Source: UBA7803 sp036381275 (GTDB taxonomy: Bacteria; Pseudomonadota; Gammaproteobacteria; Pseudomonadales; Azotimanducaceae). Taken from it: a stretch of 64,000 nucleotides of DNA. Below, piece after piece: positions 23,501 to 34,366 of the stretch. Where the stretch lies: assembly GCA_036381275.1 (NCBI GenBank), contig DASVDC010000074.1:30148-94147 (forward strand), written 5' to 3'. The notes beneath the pieces were generated by a model. The model saw only the letters and a list, made by a program, of their open reading frames with translations, had not been told where the DNA came from and searched no databases. Positions within the stretch are counted from its first letter, which is position 1. The number at the start of each line of letters is the position of its first letter. Position numbers and translations under genes: made by a program.

Positions 23501-24760
23501 CTAGACCGCGCCAGGATCGACGATGGCGACCCACGCGAACAGGCCTAGCACCGCGATCAGCACGATCACGGTCACAGGCCGGTTCCGCAGCTCCCGGCCG
23601 ATCCAGGCGCCGTTGAACACGAGCAGCGCCAGCGCGAGCAGCGGGAAGAACCAGGCGCCGATCACCGTGTAGAGCTTCTGGATCTCGCGGAAGCTCACCA
23701 GCAGCCCGCCCATCGGCACGAGCGCCAGCAGTACCAGGTAGACGCGGTAGGGCGGGGCCCGCGTGTCGACGGAATCGTCCGCCGAATCACGCCGGTCGCG
23801 CAGCAGGCGCCAGCAATCGGCGAACAGATACGGCACCGCCTGCCAGACGCCGAGCAGGCTGCTGAACACCGTGCTGAACGTGCCGATCAGGAACAGCCAG
23901 CGGCCGAACGGGCCGAGCTCCTGACCGAGGCGGTCGGAGAGCATCACCAGCAGCCGCGTGCCTTCGCCGTCGAGCTCGATGCGGCTGCCGATGATCACCA
24001 TGCCGATGCCGAACACGGCCGCCATCAGGTAGCTGAGCCCCAGGTCGATCCGGCACACGCCGAGGTCCGAGGGCGCGGTGCGTCCTTCCTCGCGCAGCCA
24101 GTAGCCGTAGCAGAGCACCGTCAGCGTGCCGCCGACGCCACCGAGCAGCGCGATGGTCCAAGTGCCGGCTTCGGGCACGTCGGGGATATGGGGAACCAGC
24201 AGGCCTTCCATCACCGGCCCGAGGCCCGGCCAGAGCATCGCCGCGCCCACCGCCACCGTGACGAACATGATGCCGATGCACACCCGCATCACCTTCTCGA
24301 ACAGCGCGTAGCCGCCGCGCAGCACCAGCGCGAGGCCCGCGAGCGAGCTCGCGATGCCGAAGACCACCTTGCCGCGCTCGGCGTCCTCGAATACCGGAAA
24401 CAGCGCGTGCAGCGTGATGCCGTTCGCGCTCATCTGCGCCGAGCCGACGAAGAACGACCACAGCACGAGGTACGGCAGGAACAGCCAGATGACCACCGGG
24501 CCGATGCGCCGGCGCGCCCCTTCGAGGAGCGTCTCGCCGGTGGCGAGCTGCCAGCGGGCGAGCCCTTCGGTGACCACGAACTTCAGGAACGCGCCGACCA
24601 CCACGGCCCACAGCACCGCGGTGCCGAGCAGCCCGCCGACGATGCTGGCGGTCGCCAGATCGCCGCTGCCGACCCCGGTGGCCGCGAGCAGCAGGCCGGG
24701 TCCGATCATCGCGATCAGCGTCGGCGCGCCGGGCCGGGATCCGGCGCCTGAGTCATTCAC
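23501..24760 (-). CDS. Nramp-like transporter lacking the canonical metal motif
   Basis: 419-residue integral membrane protein with about 11 helices. MIGPGLLLAATGVGSGDLATAS aligns with the first Nramp helix, but the usual DPGN metal-binding turn reads GSGD, and the helix-6 region (GGTLTVLCYGYWLREEG) lacks the Met-Pro-His pattern of Mn/Fe transporters. Such divergent Nramp relatives are reported to move Mg, Al or unknown substrates. GTG 24760 is taken as start; no strong SD is visible and the open frame beyond is non-homologous. Divergent from the ybdG-type gene. Confidence 0.78.
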   Translation of the reverse strand: MNDSGAGSRPGAPTLIAMIGPGLLLAATGVGSGDLATASIVGGLLGTAVLWAVVVGAFLKFVVTEGLARWQLATGETLLEGARRRIGPVVIWLFLPYLVLWSFFVGSAQMSANGITLHALFPVFEDAERGKVVFGIASSLAGLALVLRGGYALFEKVMRVCIGIMFVTVAVGAAMLWPGLGPVMEGLLVPHIPDVPEAGTWTIALLGGVGGTLTVLCYGYWLREEGRTAPSDLGVCRIDLGLSYLMAAVFGIGMVIIGSRIELDGEGTRLLVMLSDRLGQELGPFGRWLFLIGTFSTVFSSLLGVWQAVPYLFADCWRLLRDRRDSADDSVDTRAPPYRVYLVLLALVPMGGLLVSFREIQKLYTVIGAWFFPLLALALLVFNGAWIGRELRNRPVTVIVLIAVLGLFAWVAIVDPGAV

Positions 24761-24883
24761 GGGAGGGCATGGGTGCTGGCGGAGGTGCGTGCTGTCCGTC
24801 GATCGTGCGACTAAACCATCAACGCTCAGCGCGATCAAGCGCGGTGCCGGGAATCCGCTCGGAGCTGCTGTTAGAATGCCGGC

Positions 24884-26176
24884 ATGGAATTCGTGAACGA
24901 CCTGCTGCGCCCGCTCGAGGGCCATCCATGGGCATTGGCACTGGTGCAGATCGCCGCGCTGCTGCTGATCGTCTGGTTCGTCAACAAGGCCACGCACTCG
25001 GTGCTGCGGCGCGCGATCAACCGGGCGCTCGGCGAGACGGCGGCCAGCGGGCTGATCGGGCGCGGCATCTTCCGGCGGCTCGCCAACGTGGTGCCGGCTC
25101 TGGTGGCGTACTACGGCGTCGGGCTGATCACCGGGCTGCCGGAGCCGGTCGTCGTCGTGGTGCGCAACGTCGCGAGCGCGTTCGTGGTGCTCGCGCTGGC
25201 ACTCGCGCTCACGAACCTGATGACCGCGCTCGGCGACGTCTACGATCAGCGTGATCCCGAACGGGCGCGGGCACGGCCGATCAAGGGCTATCTGCAGGTC
25301 GCGAAAATCGTCGTCTACTTCGTGGCGGCGATTCTGATCGTCGCGACGCTGTTCGACCGCAGCCCGTTGCTGCTGCTGTCCGGGCTCGGCGCGATGACCG
25401 CGGTGCTGATGCTGGTGTTCAAGGACACGCTGCTGTCCCTGGTCGCCAGCGTGCAGCTCTCGAGCAACGACATGCTGCGCATCGGCGACTGGATCGTGAT
25501 GCCCCAGCTCAACGCCGACGGTTTCGTCGTCGACATCTCGCTGCACACCGTCAAGGTGCAGAACTGGGACCGAACGATCACCACCATCCCGACCTGGCGG
25601 CTGATCAACGAGAGCTACATCAACTGGCGCGGGATGTTCGAGTCCGGAGGACGCCAGATCAAGCGGGCCATCTACCTCGACCAGGCGTCGGTGCGGTTTC
25701 TGACCGACCAGGAGCGCGAGAGCCTGCGGCGTCTCGCGCTGATCCGCGACTACCTCGACCGCAAGCAGCGGGAGATCGACGAGCACAACGCGCGCCTGGC
25801 CGCCGAAGGCAAGGATCCGATCAACGCGCGCCGGGTGACCAACGTCGGCACCTTCCGCGCCTACGTGCAGGCGTACATCGATTCGCACCCGCAGATCCAT
25901 CAGGGCATGATCCGCCTCGTGCGGCAGCTCCAGCCCGGTCCCACCGGACTGCCGCTGCAGATCTACTGCTATACGTCGGATACCGCGTGGGTCGCCTACG
26001 AAGGCATCCAGGCCGACATCTTCGATCACCTGTACGCGATCCTGCCCGAGTTCGGCCTGCGGGTGTTCCAGCAGCCGAGCGGCGCCGACATCGCGCTGGC
26101 GCTCGCGGCGCACAGCGACGGCGCGGCGGTTGCGGAGCCGACACCGCGCGCGGCGCTCACCGCCTCGGAGTCGTGA
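24884..26176 (+). CDS. ybdG: YbdG-type mechanosensitive channel
   Basis: 430-residue MscS-superfamily protein close to E. coli YbdG (MscM). It has about five N-terminal helices, the pore-lining and beta domain (SPLLLLSGLGAMTAVLMLVFKDTLLSLVASVQL, then GDWIVMPQLNADGFVVDISLHTVKVQNWDRTITTIP), and a cytoplasmic vestibule containing the YbdG-specific INSERT-like region around DYLDRKQREIDEHNARL. Opens under membrane tension or hyperosmotic change and protects against osmotic shock. ATG at 24884, separated from the Nramp-like gene by a divergent spacer. Confidence 0.9.
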   Translation: MEFVNDLLRPLEGHPWALALVQIAALLLIVWFVNKATHSVLRRAINRALGETAASGLIGRGIFRRLANVVPALVAYYGVGLITGLPEPVVVVVRNVASAFVVLALALALTNLMTALGDVYDQRDPERARARPIKGYLQVAKIVVYFVAAILIVATLFDRSPLLLLSGLGAMTAVLMLVFKDTLLSLVASVQLSSNDMLRIGDWIVMPQLNADGFVVDISLHTVKVQNWDRTITTIPTWRLINESYINWRGMFESGGRQIKRAIYLDQASVRFLTDQERESLRRLALIRDYLDRKQREIDEHNARLAAEGKDPINARRVTNVGTFRAYVQAYIDSHPQIHQGMIRLVRQLQPGPTGLPLQIYCYTSDTAWVAYEGIQADIFDHLYAILPEFGLRVFQQPSGADIALALAAHSDGAAVAEPTPRAALTASES

Positions 26177-26229
26177 TTCCGCCGCAGGGTTGATGATGGC
26201 GGCCCCGAGCGGGTTCAATGGCGGCTTCC

Positions 26230-26253
26230 GTGGGAGCGGCCTGCGGCCGCGAT
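26230..26253. repeat. single-arm REP unit before glpV
   Basis: GTGGGAGCGGCCTGCGGCCG followed by CGAT, one arm of the REP family, 24 bp upstream of the glpV ATG and within its leader. No second arm is found nearby. Could form a small hairpin in the 5' UTR. Confidence 0.8.
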
Positions 26254-26277
26254 CAACTCGTCGGGGGAGGGACGTCG

Positions 26278-28041
<1,764 letters not shown>

Positions 28042-28070
28042 GGTCTGACTGCTGTGGGGGCGGTCTCCCC

Positions 28071-28128
28071 TGTGGGAGCGGCCTCCGGCCGCGAAGGTTG
28101 TAGTTCGCGGCCGGAGGCCGCTCCCACA
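28071..28128. repeat. REP palindrome after glpV
   Basis: Inverted arms TGTGGGAGCGGCCTCCGG... (28071-28095) and its complement (28104-28128) around 8 nt. A degenerate partial copy (TGTGGGGGCGGTCTCCCC) sits immediately before. It lies between glpV and the molybdenum hydroxylase genes. Confidence 0.93.
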
Positions 28129-28174
28129 CAGCGGGCTCTGTCGGCCCACTCGTTTCTGCAGTAGGCTCTGGACC

Positions 28175-28630
28175 ATGGTCGAGTTGACCATCAACGGGAC
28201 ATCGCACCGGGTCGACTGCCCCGGCGACGAGCCGCTGGTGTACGTGCTCCGCAACCGGCTCGGCCTGCCCGGCACGCGGCTCGCCTGCGGGCTCGAGCAG
28301 TGCGGGGCCTGCCTGGTGCTGGTCGACGGCGAGTGCCGATACGCCTGCACGTTGCCGGTCGCCGACTGCGCCGGCCGCGCGGTGACCACGGTGGAAGGTC
28401 TCGGCAACGAACATGCCCTGCATGCAGTGCAGCAGGCGCTGCTCCGCCACAACGCCGCTCAGTGCGGCTTCTGCCTGTCCGGCATCGTCGTGCGGGCGGC
28501 GGCGTTGTTCCGGGACGAACCGCGCCCGAGCCCCGCCGACATCCGCGCTGCGCTCGCGCCGCACATCTGCCGCTGCGGTGCGCAGCCCCGGGTGTTGCGC
28601 GCGCTGGATGCGCTGGCCGCGGGGGTTTGA
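28175..28630 (+). CDS. (2Fe-2S) subunit of a molybdenum hydroxylase
   Basis: 151-residue small subunit of the xanthine-oxidase family (IorA/NicA/CoxS type). The N-terminal plant-type ferredoxin has the Cys pattern CGLEQCGAC...C (first cluster), and the C-terminal helical domain has CGFC...CRC (second cluster). It passes electrons from the Mo centre encoded next door. No FAD-subunit gene is present, as in two-subunit isoquinoline oxidoreductase or nicotinate dehydrogenase, which donate to cytochrome. Four bases separate it from the large-subunit gene. Confidence 0.9.
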   Translation: MVELTINGTSHRVDCPGDEPLVYVLRNRLGLPGTRLACGLEQCGACLVLVDGECRYACTLPVADCAGRAVTTVEGLGNEHALHAVQQALLRHNAAQCGFCLSGIVVRAAALFRDEPRPSPADIRAALAPHICRCGAQPRVLRALDALAAGV

Positions 28631-28633
28631 GCC

Positions 28634-30748
28634 GTGACCGAGCTTCCGGCAGGGCTGAAGCGGTATCCGGAGCTGGACCGGTGGGTGCGCATCGATCCGG
28701 CGGACACCGTCACCGTGTTCACCGGCAAGGTCGAGATCGGCCAGGGCATCACCACGGCCCTCGCGCTGATCGCCTCGCACGAGCTCGGCGTCGCGCCGGA
28801 GCGCATCCGGGTACAGACCGCGCACACGGGCGTGACGCCCAACGAGCTGATCACGGCGGGCTCGATGTCGGTGGAGCAGAGCGGCGCGGCCTTGCGGCAG
28901 GCGTGCGCGCACGCGCGCCGGCATCTGCTCGAAGCGGCGGCGGCGCGGCTGGGGGTGCCGGCGAGCGAGCTCGCGATCGACGACGGCTGGATCTCGGCGC
29001 CGGGGCTGAACGAGCGCGTAAGCCTCTGGGCGTTGCAGGGCGGCGAGCCGTTCCGCCGGCGGATCGAGGAGCGGATCCCGGAGCGGCCGCCGGCGCCGCC
29101 GCCGGCGCGCCAGACGCGCATCGATCTGCCGGACAAGCTGCTCGGCCGCGGCGTATTCCTGCACGACCTGCACTGGCCCGAGATGCGGCATGCGCGGGTG
29201 GTGCGTCCGCCGACGTTCCGGCATCGATTGGAGGGGTTTGCCGGTTCGGAATTCATCGATCGCGGTCTGGAGACCGCTCCTACAGCGGCGGCGGGGGTGC
29301 GGTTGATTCGCGATGGCAGCTTCATCGCGGTCATCGGTGACGACGAATATCAGGTGGTGCGCCATGCCGAGCGGGTGGCCCGTGCGTGCCGCTGGCGGCT
29401 GGTCTCGCCGCTCGAGGGGGTGCCGCTCGGCCGCGACTCGCAGGCGTTCCTGCTCGACGGCGGTACGCCGGTGACCGGGCCGGTGCCGCCGCTCGGGTTC
29501 GAGCCCACGTTCTCCGCCAGCTACAGCCGTCCGCACCTGATGCACGCCGCGCTGGCGCCGTCGGCCGCGGCCGCCTGCTGGCAGGGCGGGCGGCTCACCG
29601 TCTGGTCGCACAGCCAGGGCGTCGAGCTGCTGAAGCGCACCCTCGCGGACGTGTTGGGGCTCGAGGCCGACGCGGTCACGGTGATTCACGTGCAGGGCGC
29701 GGGCGCGTACGGGCACAACGGCGCCGACGACGCGGCGCTCGACGCGGCGCTGTGCGCGCTGGCGGAGCCGGGACGGCCGGTGCTGCTGAAATGGACGCGC
29801 ACGCAGGAGCACCGCTGGGAGCCGTACGGGCCGGCGATGCGGGTGGACCTGGCGGCGGCGCTGGACGGCGCCGGGCGCATCACCGGCTGGTCGCACGAGG
29901 TCTGGAGCTACACCCATGCCGGCCGGCCGGTGCCGGGGGAGCGCGGCTCGAATCTGGCCGCGGCGTGGCTGCGCGCCGAGCCCCGGGAGGCGCCGCCCGC
30001 CGTGCCGCGCCTCGAACCGGAGGTGGGTATCCATCGCAACGCCTGGCCGATCTACGCGCTCCCGGCGCCCCGCGTCGTGAAGCGGTTCGTGGCGCCGGGG
30101 CCGCTGCGCACGTCGTCGCTGCGCAGCCTCGGCGCCCACGGCAACGTGTTCGCGATCGAGTCGTTCATGGACGAGCTCGCGCTTCTCGCCGGCCGCGACC
30201 CGGTGACGTTTCGTCTCGAGCACCTGGCCGACCCGCGCGCCCGCGCGGTGCTGGAAGCGGCGGCGACGCTCTGCGGCGGCGTCACGGGCCCGCGGGGCGT
30301 GGCGCTCGCCCGTTACAAGAACCGTCAGACCTACGCCGCGGTGGTGGTCGAGGTTGAGGTGGACCCGACCACGGCCGCGGTCCGGGTGCCGAAGGTGTGG
30401 ATCGCCGCGGACGCCGGCCGCGTGGTGGATCCGGACGGGCTGATCAATCAGCTCGAGGGCGGCGCGGTGCAGGCGCTGTCGTGGACGCTGAAGGAGCGCG
30501 TGCGCTTCCGCAGCGACGACATCGAGAGCGAAGACTGGGTGAGCTACCCGGTGCTGCGCTTCGACGAAACGCCGGAGGTGATCACCCGGCTGCTCGATCG
30601 GCCGGAGCAGCCGAGCCTCGGTGCCGGCGAGGCGACCGCCGGCCCCACCGCGGCGGCGCTGGCGAACGCCGTCTTCGCCGCCTGCGGCGTTCGGGTCCGT
30701 GACATGCCGCTCGACGCCGAGCGGCTTCGGGAGGCGGCGGCCGCGTGA
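28634..30748 (+). CDS. molybdopterin-binding subunit of a molybdenum hydroxylase
   Basis: 704-residue catalytic subunit of the IorB/COG1529 type, hydroxylating an N-heteroaromatic or aldehyde substrate at a Mo-cytosine-dinucleotide centre. Signs: FTGKVEIGQGITTALALIASHELGV near the N-terminus, GAGAYGHNGADDAALDAAL, and near the C-terminus the catalytic Glu in PSLGAGEATAGPTAAALANAV. Residues 209-218 (RGLETAPTAA) come from a REP arm at 29258-29286 and have no counterpart in relatives as I know them. No signal peptide is visible, unlike many COG1529 proteins. The substrate is unknown. Confidence 0.85.
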   Translation: MTELPAGLKRYPELDRWVRIDPADTVTVFTGKVEIGQGITTALALIASHELGVAPERIRVQTAHTGVTPNELITAGSMSVEQSGAALRQACAHARRHLLEAAAARLGVPASELAIDDGWISAPGLNERVSLWALQGGEPFRRRIEERIPERPPAPPPARQTRIDLPDKLLGRGVFLHDLHWPEMRHARVVRPPTFRHRLEGFAGSEFIDRGLETAPTAAAGVRLIRDGSFIAVIGDDEYQVVRHAERVARACRWRLVSPLEGVPLGRDSQAFLLDGGTPVTGPVPPLGFEPTFSASYSRPHLMHAALAPSAAAACWQGGRLTVWSHSQGVELLKRTLADVLGLEADAVTVIHVQGAGAYGHNGADDAALDAALCALAEPGRPVLLKWTRTQEHRWEPYGPAMRVDLAAALDGAGRITGWSHEVWSYTHAGRPVPGERGSNLAAAWLRAEPREAPPAVPRLEPEVGIHRNAWPIYALPAPRVVKRFVAPGPLRTSSLRSLGAHGNVFAIESFMDELALLAGRDPVTFRLEHLADPRARAVLEAAATLCGGVTGPRGVALARYKNRQTYAAVVVEVEVDPTTAAVRVPKVWIAADAGRVVDPDGLINQLEGGAVQALSWTLKERVRFRSDDIESEDWVSYPVLRFDETPEVITRLLDRPEQPSLGAGEATAGPTAAALANAVFAACGVRVRDMPLDAERLREAAAA
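29258..29286. repeat. GTAGGAGCGGTCT-type REP arm inside the Mo hydroxylase gene
   Basis: GATCGCGGTCTGGAGACCGC then TCCTACAGC. It is the complement of a GTAGGAGCGGTCTCCAGACC unit, the second REP subtype of this window (compare 44183-44267). In frame, no stop introduced. Confidence 0.8.
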
Positions 30749-31365
30749 GTCTCGAAGACCGCAACAAGTGGGAAGCCCGTTACCGCTGCGGCGCGTACCG
30801 CGACCGCCGCAACCCGAGCCAGCTCGTGACCGAGCACGCGCCGGACGTGCTCGCGACCCAGCGCGCCACCAGCGGCGATCGCGAGTTCGAGGCGCTCGAC
30901 ATCGCCTGCGGCGCCGGCCGCAACGCGCTGTATCTGGCGAGCCTCGGCTACCGCGTGGATGCGGTGGACATTTCCGCGGAAGCGCTCGAGCGCGGCGCGC
31001 GGGCGGCCCGCGAGGCCGGCTACCGGATCTCGTGGATCCAGCGCGACCTCGACCAGGGGCTGCCGCGCGGGCTCGGCGACTACGACCTGATCCTGATCAT
31101 GCGCTACCTCGATCTGTCGCTGGTCGCGGCCGCCGCCGAGCGCCTGCGGCCCGGCGGCTATCTGATCTGCGAGGCGCATCTGACCTCGGATCGGCCGGTG
31201 ATCGGCCCGCGCGACCGGAACTTCCGCGTCGCCCCCGGCGAGCTGCGCGCCGCCGCCGTCGGCCTGCAGGTGGTCGAGTACTGGGAAGGGCACACGCATG
31301 ACCCGGACGGCCGCGCGGTCGCGCTGGCGCGGCTGGTCGCCTGGCGGCCGTACCCGGCCCCGTGA
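30745..31365 (+). CDS. class I SAM-dependent methyltransferase
   Basis: 206-residue methyltransferase of the TehB-like group. It has motif I DIACGAGRNALYLASLGYRVDAVDIS (~52-77) with the SAM-binding Gly-rich loop and acidic end of strand beta2. The GTG start overlaps the stop of the Mo hydroxylase gene by 4 bp, so translation is coupled. TehB-like enzymes methylate tellurite, thiols or small molecules; no substrate is evident here. Confidence 0.85.
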   Translation: MSLEDRNKWEARYRCGAYRDRRNPSQLVTEHAPDVLATQRATSGDREFEALDIACGAGRNALYLASLGYRVDAVDISAEALERGARAAREAGYRISWIQRDLDQGLPRGLGDYDLILIMRYLDLSLVAAAAERLRPGGYLICEAHLTSDRPVIGPRDRNFRVAPGELRAAAVGLQVVEYWEGHTHDPDGRAVALARLVAWRPYPAP

Positions 31366-32117
31366 GCGGCGGCTCCGGCACGCTGGTGCTGCAGTCCCAT
31401 CGCCGCCCGTTGCCCGGACGCTGGCTCGAGCGCTGCATCGCGTCGGTGCGCGGCTGGGCCGAGCAGCACGGCCATCGGTATCGGTTCGAGGACGATGCGC
31501 TGCTCGCGCGGCTCGCGCCGGACCTGCGCGAACGCACCCGCGCGCAGCCGGTCATCGCCGCGGACCTGGCGCGACTGGCTGCGCTGCAGGCGGCCCTCGC
31601 GGAAGGATTCGAGACCGTGGTCTGGTTCGATGCGGACACGCTGGTGCTGCGCCCGGCGGCGCTCGTGCTGCCGGATGCGCCCTACGCGCTCGGCCGGGAG
31701 GTGTGGGTGCAGCGGAACGCGGACGGCCTGCGCAGTTACGTCAAGGTGCACAACGCGTTTCTGATGTTCCGGCGCGGCAATCCGTTCCTCGACTTCTACC
31801 GCCATGCCGCGGAGCGCATCGTCCGGGCGCACCGCGGGCCGATGGTACCGCAGCTCGTCGGCCCGAAGCTGCTCACCGCACTGCACAACCTGATCGGCTG
31901 CCCCGTGCTCGAGCAGGCGGCGATGCTGAGCCCGGCGGTCGCCCGCGACGTGCTCCGCGGCGGCGGTCCGGCGCTCGATGCGTTCCGCGCCGGCTCGGCG
32001 GCCGTGCCGGCCGCCGTGAACCTGTGCGCGTCACTGGTGGGCCGGGAGATCGACGAGGCCGAGATCGTGCCGCTGATCGACCGCCTCCTGCGCGACCCCG
32101 ACCGGCTCGGGCCCTGA
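31362..32117 (+). CDS. GT-A-like glycosyltransferase or unknown protein
   Basis: 251 residues. The segment TVVWFDADTLVLRPAAL (~85-101) carries the DxD motif (Asp90, Asp92) seen in GT-A glycosyltransferases of the galactosyl-transferase/alpha-mannosyl type, and FLMFRRGNPFLDFYRHA resembles the acceptor region of that group. Starts with GTG at 31362 overlapping the methyltransferase stop. Sugar donor and acceptor are unknown. The family assignment is tentative. Confidence 0.6.
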   Translation: MSGGSGTLVLQSHRRPLPGRWLERCIASVRGWAEQHGHRYRFEDDALLARLAPDLRERTRAQPVIAADLARLAALQAALAEGFETVVWFDADTLVLRPAALVLPDAPYALGREVWVQRNADGLRSYVKVHNAFLMFRRGNPFLDFYRHAAERIVRAHRGPMVPQLVGPKLLTALHNLIGCPVLEQAAMLSPAVARDVLRGGGPALDAFRAGSAAVPAAVNLCASLVGREIDEAEIVPLIDRLLRDPDRLGP

Positions 32118-32179
32118 TCCGATGGCGCTGTAATGGTCCCTCCGCCCGTTCGTATTCCTGACCGTCGGAGAGCGTTTCA

Positions 32180-32719
32180 GTGCGGAACCGTGCGGGATCG
32201 GGTTTGAACATCGACTTCGACGCGCTCTACCGGGACACCTACCCGCGCGTGTTCGGCCTGTGCCTGCGGCTGCTCGGCCGGCGGCCGCAGGCGGAAGATG
32301 CGACGCAGGAGGTCTTCGTGCGTGCCTATCGGGCCCTGGCCAGCTACGACCCGTCCCAGCCGTTCGAGCCGTGGGTGCTCGGCATCGCCGGCAACCACTG
32401 CGTCGATCTGATCCGCCGTCGCCACCGGGAGCAGGGCCTGTTCGCCGAGGAAGCGGCCGACGGCACCGATCCGGACGACGCCCCGGCCGCGCTCGATCTG
32501 CTGATCGAGGCGGAGCAGGGCGAGGCGCTGCGCCGCGCGGTGGACTCGTTGCCGGACAAGTTCCGGGTACCGCTGGTGCTCGCGTACTACAACGACTGGG
32601 GCTACGAGCGGATCGCGGCCGAGCTCGGCATCACCCGCAACCACGTTGGGGTGCTGCTGCTCAGGGCGCGCCGGCGGCTGCGTGAGGCGCTCCATGGCGT
32701 CGAGGAGGCAATCCGCTGA
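32180..32719 (+). CDS. ECF-type sigma factor
   Basis: 179-residue extracytoplasmic-function sigma factor. Region 2 (ALYRDTYPRVFGLCLRLLGRRPQAEDATQEVFVRAYRAL) binds the -10 element and core polymerase; region 4 (LPDKFRVPLVLAYYNDWGYERIAAELGITRNHVGVLLLRARRRL) holds the helix-turn-helix. GTG 32180 has GGAGAG 8 nt upstream. The stop overlaps the next gene's ATG (TGATG), which encodes its likely membrane anti-sigma factor. The target regulon is not visible. Confidence 0.93.
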   Translation: MRNRAGSGLNIDFDALYRDTYPRVFGLCLRLLGRRPQAEDATQEVFVRAYRALASYDPSQPFEPWVLGIAGNHCVDLIRRRHREQGLFAEEAADGTDPDDAPAALDLLIEAEQGEALRRAVDSLPDKFRVPLVLAYYNDWGYERIAAELGITRNHVGVLLLRARRRLREALHGVEEAIR

Positions 32720-34347
32720 TGTCGTGCCTGCCCGAATTGACCCTGCTCTGCCTCGCCGACGATGCGCTGCCGGAGGACGAGCGTCGCGCGGCCGATGCGC
32801 ATCTCGCGGGCTGCGCCGCGTGTCGGGAGCGGCTCGCCGGGTTGCGCGCCGAACGCTCGGCCATCGCCGCCGCGCTGACGGAAGTGCCGGCGGTACCGGT
32901 GGCGCCGTTCCTGAAGCCGGCGTCGCCGCGTCGGATTGCCGCGGGCGCGGTATCGCTCGTGCTGGTCGCGACGGGGCTGGCCGCCACACCGAACCTGCTC
33001 GACGTCTCCCTGCCTGCACCGCTCACCTGGTTCGAAGCCTTCGACGCGGTGAGCCTGGCCGATCTGGCCGTGCGGGTTGGGCTGTATCTGGTTGAACGCG
33101 GAGGTCTGATCATGACCGGGATTCTGGAGCTCGCGGCGCTCGCGAGCGTGGCGGTGTTGGTCGTCTGGCTGGTGTTCGCGGTCAGACGCCCCGGGCGGGG
33201 GCCGCTGCTGCTGATGCTGCTCGGCGGCATCTACCTCGCGCTGCCGGCACCGGCTCAGGCGATCGACATCCGCCGGGTCGAGCACGGCACGGTGCTGGTG
33301 CCGGCCGACGAGACCGTCGACGACACGCTGCTCGCGTTCGGCGAGGTGGTCGAGGTGAACGGCAACGTGAACGGCGACCTGATCGCCGCGGGCCGCCGGG
33401 TGGTGATTCGCGGCCGGGTCGACGGGCAACTCGTCGCGGCGGCCGAGGAGCTGACGCTGGACGGCGACGTGACCGGCAGCGTGGTCGGCTTCGCGCGGAC
33501 GCTGAACGTCGCCGCGAACCGGATCGGCGGCAATCTGTACGGCTTCGCCGCCAAGGTCGAAGACCGCGGCGGCACCGTGCTCGAGCGCGATGCGTTCCTG
33601 TTCGCCGAGCGGGTCAACCTGACCGGCCGGGTGGCGAGCGACGTGATGGCTTTCAGTGAGCTCATCGAGCTCGGCGGCGAGATCGGCGGCTCGCTGAACG
33701 CGTACGCGAATCGGCTGACGCTGCTGGCGCCGGCTCGGGTCGCCGGCAACGTGATGGCGCACGTTCCGGCCGCCGATCACCTGACGGTCTCGCCGGGAGC
33801 AACGGTAGGCGGCGAGGTGAATACCGAGATTCATACGCACGAGATGCACGAGCCGAGTCGGTACGCGCGGTTCGGCTACTACGTCTGGCAGATCGTGCGC
33901 TTCGCGGCCGCGTTCCTGGTCGGGCTCGCGGTGCTCGCGCTGATTCCGGCGCTGCGCCGCGCACGGCTCGACAGCGCCGGCGAGGTGTTCGCGGCCGGCG
34001 CGGTCGGGCTGGTCACACTCGTGGCGGTGCCGATCGTCGCGCTGATCGTGGCCGTCACGGTCGTCGGCATTCCGATCGCGATCATTGCGGTGCTGCTGTG
34101 GCTGGTGGCCATCTACCTCGCGAAGATCGTGCTCGCGCACTTCCTCGGCGCGCGTGTGCTGCAGGCGGCGGACAGCGCGCGCCATTTCGCGGTGGCACTG
34201 GTCGTGGGGCTGCTGCTGGTGATGATCGCGGTGAACCTGCCGTTCATCGGCGGCATGGTGAACTTCCTGCTGACGATCAGCGGCCTCGGGCTGATCGTGC
34301 TCGTGCTCTGGCAGGCGCTGCGAGGGCGCGGCTGGGAAACGGCCTGA
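32719..34347 (+). CDS. zf-HC2 anti-sigma domain fused to bactofilin-like membrane protein
   Basis: 542 residues. The N-terminus (1-45) is an anti-sigma zinc finger with H28, C32 and C35 in HLAGCAACRERL. Then come membrane helices (~75-95, ~131-180) and a right-handed beta region (~185-370: repeats such as VVEVNGNVNGDLIAAGRRVVIRGRVDGQLVAAAEELTLDGDV) like polymer-forming bactofilins. A C-terminal block of four or so helices follows (~388-530). It probably holds the neighbouring ECF sigma factor at the membrane and may sense envelope state through the polymer domain. Function is inferred from domains. Confidence 0.85.
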   Translation: MSCLPELTLLCLADDALPEDERRAADAHLAGCAACRERLAGLRAERSAIAAALTEVPAVPVAPFLKPASPRRIAAGAVSLVLVATGLAATPNLLDVSLPAPLTWFEAFDAVSLADLAVRVGLYLVERGGLIMTGILELAALASVAVLVVWLVFAVRRPGRGPLLLMLLGGIYLALPAPAQAIDIRRVEHGTVLVPADETVDDTLLAFGEVVEVNGNVNGDLIAAGRRVVIRGRVDGQLVAAAEELTLDGDVTGSVVGFARTLNVAANRIGGNLYGFAAKVEDRGGTVLERDAFLFAERVNLTGRVASDVMAFSELIELGGEIGGSLNAYANRLTLLAPARVAGNVMAHVPAADHLTVSPGATVGGEVNTEIHTHEMHEPSRYARFGYYVWQIVRFAAAFLVGLAVLALIPALRRARLDSAGEVFAAGAVGLVTLVAVPIVALIVAVTVVGIPIAIIAVLLWLVAIYLAKIVLAHFLGARVLQAADSARHFAVALVVGLLLVMIAVNLPFIGGMVNFLLTISGLGLIVLVLWQALRGRGWETA

Positions 34348-34366
34348 CGTCATCGGGGCACGGCCC

